Part shown: positions 32,396-45,800 of the stretch, in pieces
Numbering within the stretch: position 1 is the first letter of the stretch
Layout of the letters: the number at the start of each line of letters is the position of its first letter
Source of the DNA: Eleusine coracana subsp. coracana
Taxonomy: Eukaryota; Streptophyta; Magnoliopsida; Poales; Poaceae
NCBI GenBank assembly: GCA_032690845.1
Contig: CM064429.1
Coordinates: 20,727,013 to 20,791,012 of the forward strand
Direction of reading: 5' to 3'
Length of the DNA: 64,000 nt
The notes under the pieces: model-generated
The model's database searches: none
Told to the model about the DNA's origin: nothing
The model's input: only the letters and a program-made list of their open reading frames with translations
Position numbers and translations under genes: made by a program

Positions 32396-35300
32396 TTGCT
32401 GCACTTTGTTTTGATCGTTTTTCCTTCCTCTTGCACTTGTACCGGCAGTAATCTTTTCGCGTTTAGCACCATTATTCAGCTTTGCAGTTATTGTTTGAAT
32501 TGTGCTAACCCTTGGATTGAGTGCAGCCTCCTAGCCCCACAAATTTTCTACTACGAGCAGGTTTTTGTTTCACCACGCAATCGCTCCACTAATCTTCCAC
32601 CGGTTTTACCTGTGGTAAAATTTCGTATTCCCACTTTTAATGGCAAATATGATCCGGGTGCTTATCTTGATTGGGAATTAGAGGTTGAACAAAAATTTGC
32701 ATGCCATGATATTCCTGTTAATTTACAAGTTAAGGCTGCTATTAGTGAATTTACTGAATTTGCTTTACTTTGGTGGCGTGAGTATAGACAAAGATATCCT
32801 GATAATATTCCAGCCACTTGGACGGCATTAAAAGCTGCTATGCATCATCGTTTTGTGCCGTCATATTATGCTAGAGATTTGCTTAATCAAATGCAGCGTT
32901 TTCAACAAGGTTCACTTTCCGTAGAGGATTATTATCAAGCTTTGCAAAAGGGTATGATTCGCTGTGGTTTAGTTGAACTGGATGATGCTGCTATGGCTCG
33001 CTTTAGGGGTGGGTTAAATCGTGAAATTCAGAATATTCTTGATTATAAGCATTATGATGATATGACCACCTTATTTGAATATGCTTGTAAAGCTGAACGT
33101 GAAGTGCAGGATCGACAATCTTCGTCAAGACCTAACATTTTTGTAGGGTCCAAGACGCCTTCAGCTCCACGGTCGACACCTCCTTCCACGTCGCGCGACC
33201 ACTCCTCGACCACGTCCAAGTCGAGTGCTCCATCCACGGCCAAATCAGCCTCGTTCGTGCCGTCCTCCTCGTCGTCTGGACGAGCTCGTGATATTCAGTG
33301 TCACCGTTGCCGAGGATTTGGTCATGTGATACGCGATTGTCCAAATAAACGAACTATGTTGATTCATGACGATGGTGGGTATTCTTCTGCTAGTGATTAT
33401 GAGGATATTCAGCAGACTATGCTTGCCACTAATCATGCAGATAATACGGAGCTTCATGTCGACTCTAGTGCCGCCGACAGGTATGCCACTCTTGTTGTGC
33501 AGCGTGTTCTTAGTACACAGGTCGTTCAGGATGAAAAGCATCAGCGCCACAACATTTTTCATATCAAAGGCGTTGTGCAAGAACGAGCGGTCCGTATAAT
33601 CATCGATGGTGGCAGTTGCAACAATTTGGCTAGTACGACCTTGGTGGAGCAGTTGTCATTGCCAACAAGGAAGCATCCACATCCTTATCACGTTCAATGG
33701 CTTAATGATGGCGGCAAAATAAAGGTAACGCGCTCGGTACGTGTTCCTTTCTCTCTTGGCGCCTATTCTGATTTTGTAGATTGTGATGTTGTTCCAATGG
33801 AAGCATGCTCTTTGTTGCTTGGCCATCCTTGGCAATATGATGTTGATAGTGTTCATCATGGTCGCTCCAATTATTATTCCTTCATGTTCAAGGGTCAGAA
33901 AATTGTTATTCATCCTATGACACCTGAACAAGTTCTTAAAGATGATATTGCTCGAGCGATAAAAGCTGCAAAATTGGTTACATCGCCTCCTGTTGCACCT
34001 GTTCAACATGAGATCAAATTGAATAACCCTATCTTGCTTGCTACACGTGCTGATTTGGATGAATTACATGATGCTAATCTGCTTTGCTATGCGCTAGTTT
34101 GCTCTCGTATGCTTGTTTCACTAGATGAGGCGCCTATGTTGCATATTCCTCCTGCTGTTGTTAACCTTTTGCAGGTCTATAAAGATGTTTTTCCCACTGA
34201 ATTGCCGCCGGGTCTTCCTCCTATTCGTGGCATAGAACATCAGATTGATTTAATTCCAGGCGCACAGCTTCCTAATCGCGCCCCGTACCGCACAAATCCT
34301 GAGGAGATGAAAGAAATTCAGCGTCAAGTGCAGGCATTGCTTGATAAAGGTTACATTCGTGAGTCTCTCAGCCCTTGTTCGGTTCCTGTTTTGCTTGTTC
34401 CTAAGAAAGATGGTTCTTGGCGTATGTGTGTAGATTGTCGTGCAATTAACAATATTATAATTCGTTATCGATATCCTATACCACGCCTTGATGATATGCT
34501 TGATGAACTTAGTGGTGCCATAATTTTCTCTAAGGTTGATTTGCGTAGTGGTTACCATCAAATAAGAATGAAATTAGGAGATGAATGGAAAACGGCTTTT
34601 AAAACTAAATTTGGCTTGTATGAATGGTTGGTTATGCCGTTTGGATTGTCTAATGCTCCTAGCACTTTTATGCGCTTAATGAATGAAGTTCTTCGGTCTT
34701 TCATTGCAATATTTGTTATTGTCTATTTTGATGATATCCTTATATACAGCAAATCCATGAATGAGCATTTAGATCATTTGCGTGCTGTTTTTGATGCTTT
34801 GCGTGCTGCTCACTTGTTTGGGAACATGGAAAAATGCACTTTTTGCACGCAACATGTTTCGTTTCTTGGATATGTTGTTACTCCACAGGGCATTGAGGTT
34901 GATAGCAGCAAGGTGGACGCCATTCAGAGTTGGCCCCAACCGACGACGGTCACACAGGTTCGTAGTTTTCTTGGTCTTGCAGGCTTCTATCATCATTTTG
35001 TGCGGGATTTCAGTTCTATTGCTGCACCATTACATGAGCTGACCAAGAAGGGTGCGCCATTTGAGTGGGACACACCACAAGACGACGCATTCAACACTTT
35101 AAAGGAACGGTTAACTCATGCTCCTCTCTTACAATTGCCTAATTTTGATAAAGTGTTTGAATTGGAACATGATGCTAGTGGAATTGGTTTGGGTGTTGTT
35201 TTATTGCAAGATCATAAACCCATTGCTTATTTTAGTGAGAAGTTAAGTGGTGCTGCTCTTAAATATTCCACTTATGATAAAGAACTTTATGCTTTAGTAA

Positions 35301-36901
35301 GAACTTTGCAAACATGGCAGCATTATTTATGGCCTCACGAATTTATTATTCATTCTGATCATGAGGCTTTGAAACATATTAGAACCCAAACTAATCTGAA
35401 TCGTCGACATGCTAAATGGGTTGAATTTATTGAATCTTTTCCATACATCATTAAACATAAAAACGGGAAGGAAAATGTGATTGTCGATGCTTTGTCTCGT
35501 CGTTATATGATGCTGTCCCAATTAGACTTTAAAATCTTTGGTTTGCAAGCTTTGAAAGATCAATATGTGAATGATGCTGATTTTCATGATATTATGATGC
35601 ATTGTAAGGATGGCAAACCTTGGGGCAAATTTCATATGCAGGATGGGTTCCTGTTTCGTGCTAACAAGTTGTGTATTTCAGCTAGCTCGGTTTGTCTTTT
35701 GTTGTTACAGGAGGCGCATGGAGGTGGTCTTATGGGTCACTTCGGAGTTTTCAAGACACATGAGGTGTTGGCCGACCATTTCTTTTGGCCACGGATGCGC
35801 CGTGATGTTGAGCGCCTTGTTGCACGCTGTACTACATGTCAAAAAGCTAAATCTCGTTTGGGTAATCATGGTTTGTATATGCCCTTGCCTGTTCCCTCTT
35901 CTCCTTGGCTTGATATTTCGATGGATTTTGTTTTGGGATTGCCTCGCACTAAGAAGGGGAGGGACAGTATTTTTGTGGTTGTTGATCGTTTCTCTAAAAT
36001 GGCTCACTTTATACCTTGTCATAAAACTGATGATGCCTCAAATGTTGCTGAATTGTTCTTTAGAGAGATTGTTAGATTGCATGGAATTCCTAAAACAATT
36101 GTCTCTGATCGTGATGCTAAGTTTCTTAGTCATTTTTGGCGTTCTCTTTGGAATAAATTAGGAACTAAGCTGTTGTTTAGTACTACTTGTCATCCTCAAA
36201 CTGATGGGTAAACTGAGGTAGTAAATAGAACTTTGTCTGCTATGCTTAGAGCTGTTTTAGATAAAAATTTGAGACGCTCGGAAGATTGTTTACCTCATGT
36301 TGAATTTGCTTATAATCGTGCTACACATTCTGCCACTAAGATGTGTCCTTTTGAGGTTGTTTATGGCTATGTTCCTAAGGCGCCTATTGATTTGTTTGCT
36401 ATTGATGCTGAGGATGAACCACATCTTGATGCTCTTGCTCATATTGATCACATGAAACAATTGCATGAAGAAACACAACACAACATTGCCATTGCTAATA
36501 AAAAATATCAAGTTGCTGGTAGTAAAGGTAGAAAACATATTTCTTTTGAACCTGGTGATTTGGTTTGGTTGCACTTGCGTAAAGATAGATTTCCTACTTT
36601 GCGTCGTTCTAAACTGATGCCTCGTGCTGCTGGTCCTTTAAAAGTGCTAACCAAGATTAACGATAATGCTTATGTTCTTGACTTGCCCAAGGAGTTTGGT
36701 GTTTCCACTAGTTTTAATGTTGCAGATTTGATACCATACTTGGGTGAGGATGATGAGTTGCCGTCGAGGACGACTTCACTTCAAGAAGGGGAGGATGATG
36801 AGCACATCAACGAGACGACGACGTACAAGGGCCCAATCACTAGAGCTCGAGCCCAGGAATTGAAGACGGTTTTGATGCTAAGGAACGACGGCCCAGGATG
36901 A
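32396..36901 (+). pseudogene. CRM-like gag-pol polyprotein, element C (one stop)
   Basis: Open from 32396 to 36211 (1,271 codons), then to 36901 after one TAA. The first 70 or so codons are leader sequence, because a deletion near 32617 joined the leader to the gag core and removed the normal gag start and N-terminal helix. Seen in order: gag core, zinc knuckle 33299-33340, protease Asp 33605-33607 in DGGS, RT with intact YFDD (Asp codons 34730-34735), RNase H, integrase HHCC from His 35717, and integrase acidic codons 35924-35926, 36107-36109 and 36215-36217. The stop at 36209-36211 (CAA in sisters) falls two codons before the catalytic Glu. The tail crosses the purine tract into LTR8 and lacks 34 residues through an LTR deletion. 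Closest to functional pol in the window, but not intact. Confidence 0.93.
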
Positions 36902-37333
36902 TGTCGCCCGAAGGCCCACGTGGCCCAAGTCGCACGACTCCCTCTCCACCGCGCGCCTCTCCACTTCAGCCGGCCCTAGATGCCTCGTCCTCCCCCTATA
37001 TAGTCAAGGGCTGCGCCCCTTGTAATCTTTGAGTTTTGTTTTAAGTTTAGCTTAGCTATACATCCGTCTCATGACGTGAATTCAGAACTCCACCTTCGTG
37101 CAATACATCAGATTGCTCGCCTCTAATTCTTGCTCGTTCTTCGATTGCGCGTAAGAATTGATCCTCGTGATCAGGTTGATCTTGTTTACCGCAAGGTTAA
37201 TATCCTCCGGAAGTTGGTTCAGCGATTGCATTGGCGCTTCGGCTTGCTCGTCGTAGTCGGATCGTGAGGGTCGACATCCACCAAATCGAAGTTATCTCCA
37301 CTCGCCGAAAGATCGGGCACTCTACACCTATCA
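36796..37333 (+). repeat. LTR8, 3' LTR of element C (538 bp)
   Basis: Lacks 102 bp near its start, between two copies of AACGA present in full LTRs, so a short-repeat deletion is likely; the coding frame is kept. The right end, CACCTATCA, is intact and joined directly to inverted gag sequence. Confidence 0.92.
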
Positions 37334-37620
37334 CGTATTATCTGCATGATTAGTGGCAAGCATAGTCTGCTGAATATCCTCAGAATCACTAGCAGAAGAA
37401 TACCCACCGTCGTCACGAATCAACATAGTTTGTTTATTTGGACAATCGCGTATCACATGACCAAATCCTCGGCAATGGTGACACTGAATATCACGAGCTC
37501 GTCCAGACGAGGAGGAGGATGGTACAATCGAGGTAGATTTGGCCGTGGATGGAGCACTCGAGTTGGACGTGGTCGAGGAGTGGTCGCGCGACGTGGAAGG
37601 AGGTGTCGACCGTGGAGCTG
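37334..37620 (-). pseudogene. Inverted gag fragment joined to the LTR8 end
   Basis: Reverse complement of the gag/protease-linker region of this same family, including the zinc knuckle region (about 37435-37480) and the serine-rich linker. In the sister copy G it corresponds to about 57408 down to 57120. Its first base follows the exact terminal base of LTR8, and its far end is joined to a purine tract and LTR9. Confidence 0.9.
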
Positions 37621-38271
37621 AAAGGGGAGGATGATGACGACATCAACGACATACGAATAATGATGACGGAAGATGGCGCGCCAAACCAAGTTGTCACGCC
37701 TCCACCTCTCGTCGTCGCGCCCCCTCGAGTTACGGATCCATCTTCTAACGAGACGATGACGTACAAGGGCCTAATCACTAGAGCTCGAGCCTAGGAATTG
37801 AAGACGGTTTTGATGCTAAGGAACGACGGCCCAGGATGACACCGCCCGAAGGCCCACATGGCCCAAGTCGCACGACTCCCTCTCCACCACGCGCCTCTCC
37901 ATTTCAGCCGGCCCTAGATGCCTTGTCCTTCCCCTATTTAGTCAAGGGCTGCGCCCCTTGCAATCTTTGAGTTTTGTTTTAAGTTTAGCTTAGCTATACA
38001 TCCGTCTCTCGACGTGAATTCAGAACTCCACCTTCGTGCAATACATCAGATTGCTCGCTTCTAATTCTTGCTCGTTCTTCGATTGCGCGTAAGAATTGAT
38101 CCTCATGATCAGGTTGATCTTGTTTACCGCAAGGTTAATATCCTCCGAAAGTTGGTTCAGCGATTGCATTGGCGCTTCGGCTTGCTCGTCGTAGTCGGAT
38201 CGTGAGGGTCAACATCCACCAAATCGAAGTTATCTCCACTCGCTGAAAGATCGGGCACTCTACACCTATCA
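37621..38271 (+). repeat. Purine tract and LTR9 (LTR 37632-38271, 640 bp)
   Basis: AAAGGGGAGGA precedes a full-length LTR that starts TGATGACGACATC. It belongs to the subfamily with GATGACACCGCCC and CTATTTAG, shared with LTR10. There is no primer site after it; unrelated Tat-type sequence follows. Confidence 0.9.
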
Positions 38272-41200
38272 GTACTTTGCATTGGCACGACAATTGACTA
38301 CCCCCGGTGTGACTACATGTTGCACCTATGCTAGCACCTTGAGGGGATCGTCGACCACTAAAACTAACACCACTTCGAGCACGTCGACCGCTCGACCCCG
38401 GCTATCAGGACCAATATCCAAATAAATGTGAATAATCCCCACGCAAACCACTCCAGCATCTAAAGCAACGACACCACCCCTTAACGAACCAGACCGAGCC
38501 AAACTTGCAGCCTCATCGGCAGCGTCAGCGGCATCCAAGGCCTCGAAGCCACTTAAACTAGCCTCCAAGCTTGTTGAGGTGATCGCAACATTACCCCATC
38601 AAGCGCTCCCAAAACAGAAGCGCTGTCCAAGTCACCAAGGATGCGCATCGTGGAAGAATCACTAGTTGAAATTTCCTCGTCACCTTGTGCAGGCGGCTCT
38701 TCAGGCACCTACGTAGGTCCAAAAGCAAGCGTTAAAAGTTATCCTTTACAATGTCATCCGTTACAAAATTTAATCCCTATCCCATCCAAAATGAACGGCC
38801 GGCCAGCAAGCATCAAGTCAAAGCAGGATCTAAACCTTGCGAGACAATTGTGCGCTTTTGTCCCTCGCCACATCCGTGGTCCGAGACTGGTCCTCTCGAC
38901 CACCTCCTTCACTCGAAGGCCATTTAGCTACCAGAGCAGCGCTGCGAGCCTAAATAAATCAAAAGCGATCGTCACCTTCGAAGCACCAGAATTATAACAA
39001 AAATAACTGTTGAAAATTGAGTTTGCACCTGGGTATTTTTTTGATCGCAACTAATCGGGCAGCCTCATGACCGTGGTCACACCAAAACTTGATAGCCAGA
39101 CGTTTTGTAGCAGCGGAGGCGTCGGGCTACAAATTGTCTCGAGCGTCAGCCCCAATAGGGAAATCTTGTTTCCCCATGTCTCGGAAATGGGCGCAACCCC
39201 TACGCTCCAGCAGACCAAAGGCAGCCTCGGCGGTGTGCAACGAGCCAAAATTGTTGCTCTAGTCCATAACTCCCGGGAGTGCTGCAAACTCAGTTTCCAA
39301 CCATTTAAAGTAAACTTCTTCATTCACAGCAGACCCATCAGTCAAATACATAGGCTCCGCACCCACATAGCTCAAAGCTTCACGATACCTATGGTGAGCC
39401 GCTAGAGCTTGAGCAGCAAAGCCGTAATTGCGGGTTGACGCGGCATGTATTGGAGTTTTGTTTTCCTCGGCAAGGGTGGCAGCCTTGGCCTCAGCAGCTT
39501 CAAGGCGGGTCGCAGACTTCCTCAATTCAACCACTTCCGCTCACAAAGTTTCCAACTCATTTTTCGCATGAGTCGCGTCGAGGGTGGCCTCATCCTTCAT
39601 AGTCTAAAGAGAAGCAACACTTTCCTTTAGCGCGGCGTTCTCCGTTGCATACGAGCGCTTCACCCCTTCAAGCGACATCAACTCATGGTTGGATTTCTCA
39701 GCCGCAATGCGAGCAAAGGTATGAGCCTAAAATAAAGTTAAAAGTGAAAAACCATGCAAGAAAATTACCAAAATTGAAATCCAAAAAGTGAAAATTTGCA
39801 TACGTGTCTCAGGATGTGAGCAAGATTAACTTGCAAGTCCTTAATATCGAATTTTTCAGCACCGGTGGCCACGGAGTCATCTATGGTGGAGCGCAGTTCA
39901 GCCCATGCCTCAGGATCCGCAAAATCTCCAATTCTTTTGAAAGATGATGACTCCTTCCCAGCAGCCTTTTGACTGGCACTATCGAGAGCCAAATCATGCA
40001 CCGGAGCTTCGATTCCAGAGCAGGAAACAAATCGCCCCTTTAGATCAACAAGAGTATTAGCAACCTCCATGTCAACGGAGCGGCCGGCCAGATCTATAGG
40101 TTGATGACTCGAAGGGGGAGGTGCAGTATCAGCATTTGACGTGGGAGTGGGAGAACTCACAACCACATCTTCATCTCCAACATCGTTACTATCGAAGGCA
40201 TCCGCCATAGCCTCGGCAGTTATCAAAGTTCCCACGGTGCGAAAACCTAGGGCCGAATAGCCCGAGGAATTGTGATGAGGTATTGCAGTATGCGCACGCT
40301 TTGAAGCATCCGCAGGCAGCACTTCCTCTGTTTTTCTCTTGCCAGCTTTGGCCAGAGATAGGGCAGGGCCTTTCCTTTTTCTGCCTTTCTTTGTCACAAC
40401 AACCTCAGAGCCAACATTCCCAAGAGCCCGAGTGCGTTTAGCGTGAGGTCCAGGCACAACACAAGCAGGATATGTAATACCAGCCAAAACCAAACCACGG
40501 TTGAGGCCCCGCTGTGTGAAGTCCTCTCGCATGTATGCTTGTCCTCCTCATGGGTGTAAGGCCCCACCATAGCTTCACCAGCACCAAGCAAAAAAAGTCA
40601 AAAATTTATCGTCACCAAGGCCCCGCTTGTCCACAAGGACCTCAGGAAATGGTATAATAATTTTAGGCCTCCAAGAAATCTTCTTTTGAATAAAGCCTGG
40701 GATCGCACAACCTTCGCACAGAGGCCACTTGTTAGCAGCAATAAATTCCTCGACGAGATCACGATCGCTGGAGTTATAAGCAGCGACGCAAAAGGCAGCG
40801 TCATTCTTGCAACCTTGAGGTACTTGTCCATCCACAGATCGAGGCTCGCAGAGGGTAAGGCGTGAGGCCAGAGGAAAAACCTTTGTTTCTTTCTCATCCA
40901 CAACAGCAACTTCTGAGGGAACCTTAACATATAACCAGCTTTTATGCCACTTGTCACCCCAGCGGTTACGACTACACTTAACAAACTGACCACTTTGCTG
41001 AAAGCGAGGCACAAAGGTGATGCAACCAAATTCTGCCTCGTATGTCATGCCGTCGATTTTGATAAGCTTCGGCTGGTAGTGAGCGTAGTAGTACTTACAG
41101 AACACCTCGATATCAGGTTTCCCTTGATAACTAAGCATCCCCCAGGCAAATTTGCTAAGCAGTTATGCAGTTGGGACTGATATGGTGAAGTTGAACATGA

Positions 41201-41886
41201 AATATGTCCAACACCTCTCCCACAAAGGATGAGCAGGGAAAAATGCAGTCCAGCGGTAAAGTGCTCTTCGAAGATAACAGCCTCATCTTGCTGCGGTGGG
41301 GAATCTCTTCCTGGCCAGGTAGTCGAGCCTCAGCAGTAGCGAAACATCCCAGCTCGATGAGGTTCGTAACCACGACATCTCTAAAGTGGGATTTGCCAAA
41401 TACAAAGGTCCTAGGCTTCGGCTCCTCGCCTTCTTTGTTCCTCCCTTTCCGACCCTTATGATGGCCAGGGGCACCAAAAGGCAGGAGGTCACTAATTTCA
41501 GCCAGTACGCCTTCCAAACTCTCCTCAATGGGATCGGAGCTCCGGATCTTGCGGCTTGAGCCCTGAGCCTGAGCGTTAGTGGCAACTTTGTCCCCCCCCC
41601 CCCCCCCCGTGGAGGATGGAATTCCTCGTCCTCATCCTCTTCTTCATCCTCATCCTCCTCTTCATCCCCATCGTCGTCTTCTTCCTCCTCTTTGACGTCT
41701 TCACTAGAGGCTCGAGGAGTATCCTGAGTGCCACCCTCAAGACCAATAATCAGAGTTTCTTCCAAGCTTCAGACGACGGCAGCGTCTACCTCAGCCTCCG
41801 CGGGAACAATCTCAGAATCCAGTGGAGGCTGGTTCCCCTCCGAAGATGTCTCATCGGGTCAAGCCGTTTGCGCAACTCGAGCCATG
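38272..41886 (-). pseudogene. Plant gypsy-type transposon ORF (PF04195-like), minus strand, with intron
   Basis: The probable start is MARVAQTA at about 41886. An acidic Glu/Asp run follows (41700-41630), then a C/G homopolymer (about 41594-41609) where the frame shifts. The conserved domain extends from about 41480 to 40900 (SHFRDVVVTNLIELG, FVGEVLDIFHVQLHHI, DKWHKSWLYVKV), characteristic of the putative gypsy-type transposon domain of Tat-lineage elements. A basic and then low-complexity region lies at 40530-39800. A likely intron, GTATGC...TTTTAG on the minus strand, spans about 39805-39726, and a coiled-coil region follows to about 39050. Several stops are present (e.g. near 41155 and 39606). 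The right end abuts LTR9. The role of this ORF in Tat elements is not known to me. No gag or pol of this element is in the window. Confidence 0.65.
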
Positions 41887-42201
41887 TCTCAAGATCTTTA
41901 AACCAAACCGAACAATGAAATTAACAAGGAGAATAGTTACACACTTCCGACAAAGCAAAATGAGCGAGGAGGCGCGATCTAGTTTGGCCCTTACGAGGCA
42001 TACCTCAAACTATGCTTCGAAGCAAATCCAACTCTACTTTATGCAACCACAACGCGCAAAGCTTTAGCAAAGCAAAGGCAAAAAAAAGCAAACAAAATGA
42101 TGTGGGGCTTGCTCGATCTTCTCGTCGTAGGATCTAGGGGTAACCTGACCCGTGAAACCTAACGAATCGATGGCACCAACAGCTGCTAGAACAGCCACCT
42201 C
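41887..42201 (-). other. Leader of the Tat-type element upstream of its ORF
   Basis: About 315 bp without coding sequence between the ORF start and the terminus of LTR12. Element F appears to have inserted here, since its LTR end (TGACAAATG) begins at 42202. The 5-bp flank is ACCTC; the other flank is lost. Confidence 0.5.
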
Positions 42202-42827
42202 TGACAAATGATTTCACACAACAACACACTTTGGTCGATGCCTAACCTGAACCACGATAAGAGCACTTGGCTTCTCTATTTTTCTGAGTTCAATTCATGG
42301 TTAGGGTTTCAATCAGGTGTACAATTGCTATTTATACAAGGAACATCCCTTCTAGTTGGGCTAGGGGCCTTTCTAAAAATCCCAACTCGAAATACACAAA
42401 CTTGGGGCAGTCTGCGGGTCTCTGGAACAGACTTCACCAAAATGGGCATAACTCTTTTCACAGAGCTCCAATGGATGCGCTTTTGTTTCATATGAAAGTA
42501 GACTTAAAGATCTTTCCATCCATGTATAATACTTGGGGTGGTACCTCTCAGAATGATACAAAATTCGTTATAAAGTGGAAAGACAGAATCTGGGCATCAG
42601 CACATCGACTTCAACTTGCTCTCTTTGGGCATCAAGTCGCCACCATGTCTTGGACCTGTGCTTCAAACCTGAGGACAAGTAATGCACCTCCATTAGGTAG
42701 TACATGACTGTTATGAGATCCATGTTCATAATCATTAAGTAAAAGATTCACCTTATGTTGTAATTGTTTTGATTTGGCTCAAGTTATTGGTCTCTCATAG
42801 ATGTAGTAGCAAGGGATGTCCTCATCA
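42202..42827 (-). repeat. LTR12, 3' LTR of element F (626 bp)
   Basis: On the minus strand it starts TGATGAGGACATCCC after a GAAGAAGGGGAGGA purine tract and probably ends TTTGTCA at 42202. A TATA box (TATAAATA, minus strand) lies at 42329-42336. The low-coordinate end is inferred from TG...CA and from the change to Tat sequence. Confidence 0.75.
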
Positions 42828-45800
42828 TCCTCCCCTTCTTCAAAAAGAGTTGACCTCGACTCCAATTGATCATGACCATGGCATGGAGACAAATCAGCAA
42901 TATTGAAAGTGTTGCTAGCTGCATATTCATCTCCCGAAAGCTCAGTCTTGTAGGCATTGTCATTTATTCTTGCAAGGACCTTGAATGGGCCATCACCTCG
43001 GGGCAGCAACTTAGACTTTCATTTCTCTAGAAATTTGTCCTTCCTAAGGTGAACCCAAACTAAGTCACCGGGCTCAAAGATCAACTTCTTACGGTTCTTG
43101 TTTGCCTTTGCAGCATAGTACTCTGATTTCTTCTCAATCTCTTGCTTGGTCTTCATGTGGATTTTCTTCACATAGTCAGCCCTCTTGGAGGCCTCCATGT
43201 TTGCATGTTCTTGAAGTAGAAGTGGCAGCAAGTCGAGTGGCGTAATGGGTTTGAAACCATACACAACTTCAAATGGACACAACTGCATTATCGAGTGGAC
43301 TGCCCTGTTATATGCAAACTCAACATGTGGCAAGCAATCCTCCCACTCCTTTAAGTTCTTCTTGATCATTGTTCACAGCAGCATGGAGAGTGTATGATTA
43401 ACCACCTCTGTTTGTCCATCAGTTTGTGGGTGACAAGTTGTTGAAAATAGCAACTTTGTGCCAAGCTTGGCCCACAACATCTTCCAAAAGTAGCTCATGA
43501 ACTTCACGTCTCGGTCTGAAACAATGGTCTTGGGCACACCATGTAATCTCACAATTTCCCTGAAACAAGTCAGCTACATGCGATGCATCATCGCTCTTAT
43601 GATAGGGAATAAAAATGTGCCATTTTAGAGAACCTATCCACAACAACAAAAACTGAATCGCTCCCCTTCTTAGTTCTTGGTAATCCTAAAACAAAGTCCA
43701 TGCTTATGTCTTCCCAAGGAGCATTTGGGGTGGGGAGTGGAGTATACAAACCGTGGGGGTTCAGTTTTGATTTAGCCTTATGGCAAGTTGTACACCACTG
43801 CACAAACCTCTCCACATCACGTCTCATCTTTGGCCAATAGAAGTGATCACTCAGCAACAAGTAGGTCTTTTCTCTCCCAAAGTGGCCCATCAAACCATCC
43901 ATGTGTGATTCCTGCAATAAAAGCAAACGAATAGACAAATCTGGAACACATAATTTGTTAGCTCGGAACAAGAATCCATCGTGCAAATGGTACTTGTCCC
44001 ACCCTTTTCCTTGTTGACATTTCAAGTATGGTTCTGCAAAAACAAGGTCAGCAGCATACAACTCCTTTATGTTTTCTAATCCTGGGACCTTGACCTCCAA
44101 TTGATTAAGCAAAACACTTTTTCACAATAAAGCATCAGTAACAACATTTTCTTACCCCTTCTTGTACCTAACAACATAGGGAAAAGACTCAATGAACTCA
44201 ACCCATTTGGCATGCCTACGGTTCAGTTTTGCTTGGCCCTTCAAATATTTTGAAGCCTCATGATCAGAATGGATGATAAATTCTTTAGGCCAAAGATAAT
44301 ATTGCCAAGTTTCAAGCACACGAACTAGAGCATATAATTCTTTGTCATAAACAGTATAATTCAGTTAAGCACCACCAAGTTTCTCACTAAAATATGCTAT
44401 GGGTTTGCCTTCTTGCATCAAGACACCTCCTATGCCTATCCCACTAGCATCACATTCTATCTCAAAGGATTTATTAAAATCAGGCAAGGAAAGCAATGGG
44501 GCAGAAGTTAAACAATTCTTTAGCTCTTGAAATACAGTTTCTTGTGACTTAACCCACACAAATTCAACACCCTTCTTGGTTAGCTCATTCAATGGGGCTG
44601 CAATGGTGCTAAAATTCTTCACAAAGCGTCGGTAGAAGCCGGCAAGACCATGAAAGCTTCTCACTTGGCTCACATTGACAGGAGTTAGCCAATTCTTGAT
44701 AGCTTCGACCTTGGATTCATCCACCTCCACCTCCTGTCCTGAAACAACAAAGCCCAAGAACACAACCTTGTCAGTGCAAAAGGTGCACTTTTCTAGGTTT
44801 GCATACAATTTTTCAGTTCTAAGCACCTCCAACACCATTTTGATGTGCTCAACATATTCCTCCATGGTGCGGCTATATATCAATATGTCATCAAATTAAA
44901 CCACCACAAATTTTCCAATGAAAGCCATCAAAACATAATTTATTAAGCGCATAAAAGTGCTAGGTGCATTAGTTAAACCAAAAGGCATCACTAACCACTC
45001 ATAAAAACCAAATTTTGTTTTAAAGGCTGTTTTCCATTCATCTCCTTCCTTCATTCTAATCTGATGGTATCCACTACATAGGTCAATCTTAGAGAAAATA
45101 ATAGCACCACTAAGTTCATCAAGCATGTCATCAAGCCTAGGAATGGGATGACGATATCGGATAGTGATATTGTTAATAGCTCTACAATCAACACATATTC
45201 TCCAAGTACCATCTTTCTTTGGAACAAGAATAATAGGTATAGCACAAGGACTAAGGCTTTCACGTACATACCCTTTGTCAAGGAGTGCTTGCACTTGTTG
45301 TTGAATTTCCTTTGTTTCTTCTGGGTTGGTGCGGTACGGTGGCTGGTTTGGAAGAGAAGCTCCAGGGATGAGGTCAATTTGATGTTCAATCCCACAAAGT
45401 GGGGGTAGGCCAGCAGGTACCTCCTCCGGAAAGACATCATTTAATGCTTGCAACACATTGGAAACAACACTACGAAGAGAGGTCATGTCATTAGTGGAAA
45501 GAATTGCATCTTTGTACAAGAGTACAAAATGTGTTATGTTAGGATTTTCTCTCATTTCTCTCATCTTAGATTTTGTGGCTATAGCAACCATACTTTTTCT
45601 CTCATGCTCTTTTATTCCACTCATGTTTGTCTTGTGGCGCTCACTCACCGATTTGTGGACAGCACTAGCATTTTTCTTTTCTCTCTCGCACTCACTCATT
45701 TTCTTTTGCATGTTGGCTGCTATGATTTGAGTGGGAGTCATGGGCAGCAGCTTGACACCTTTCCCTTGCCATTTGAATGCATATGTGTTTTCTCGGCCAT

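Larger units (their letters stand above)
30968..37333 (+). mobile_element. Element C: best-preserved CRM-like copy
   Basis: 5' LTR7 (30968-31607), primer site (31610), leader, a gag-pol frame with one stop, and 3' LTR8 (36796-37333). The gag N-terminus is deleted. Flanks GTTAA and CGTAT do not match, so the ends were rearranged after or during insertion. Confidence 0.9.

Noticed and set aside
32396..36211. A 1,271-residue open frame as an intact gene
   Set aside because: Its first part is element leader fused to gag core by a deletion, and the frame stops before the catalytic Glu of integrase.
37334..37338. CGTAT as target duplication of element C
   Set aside because: The left flank is GTTAA, and CGTAT is part of the inverted gag fragment.
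41594..41609. Poly-C run as a regulatory element
   Set aside because: It lies in a coding remnant and looks like homopolymer slippage that shifted the frame.
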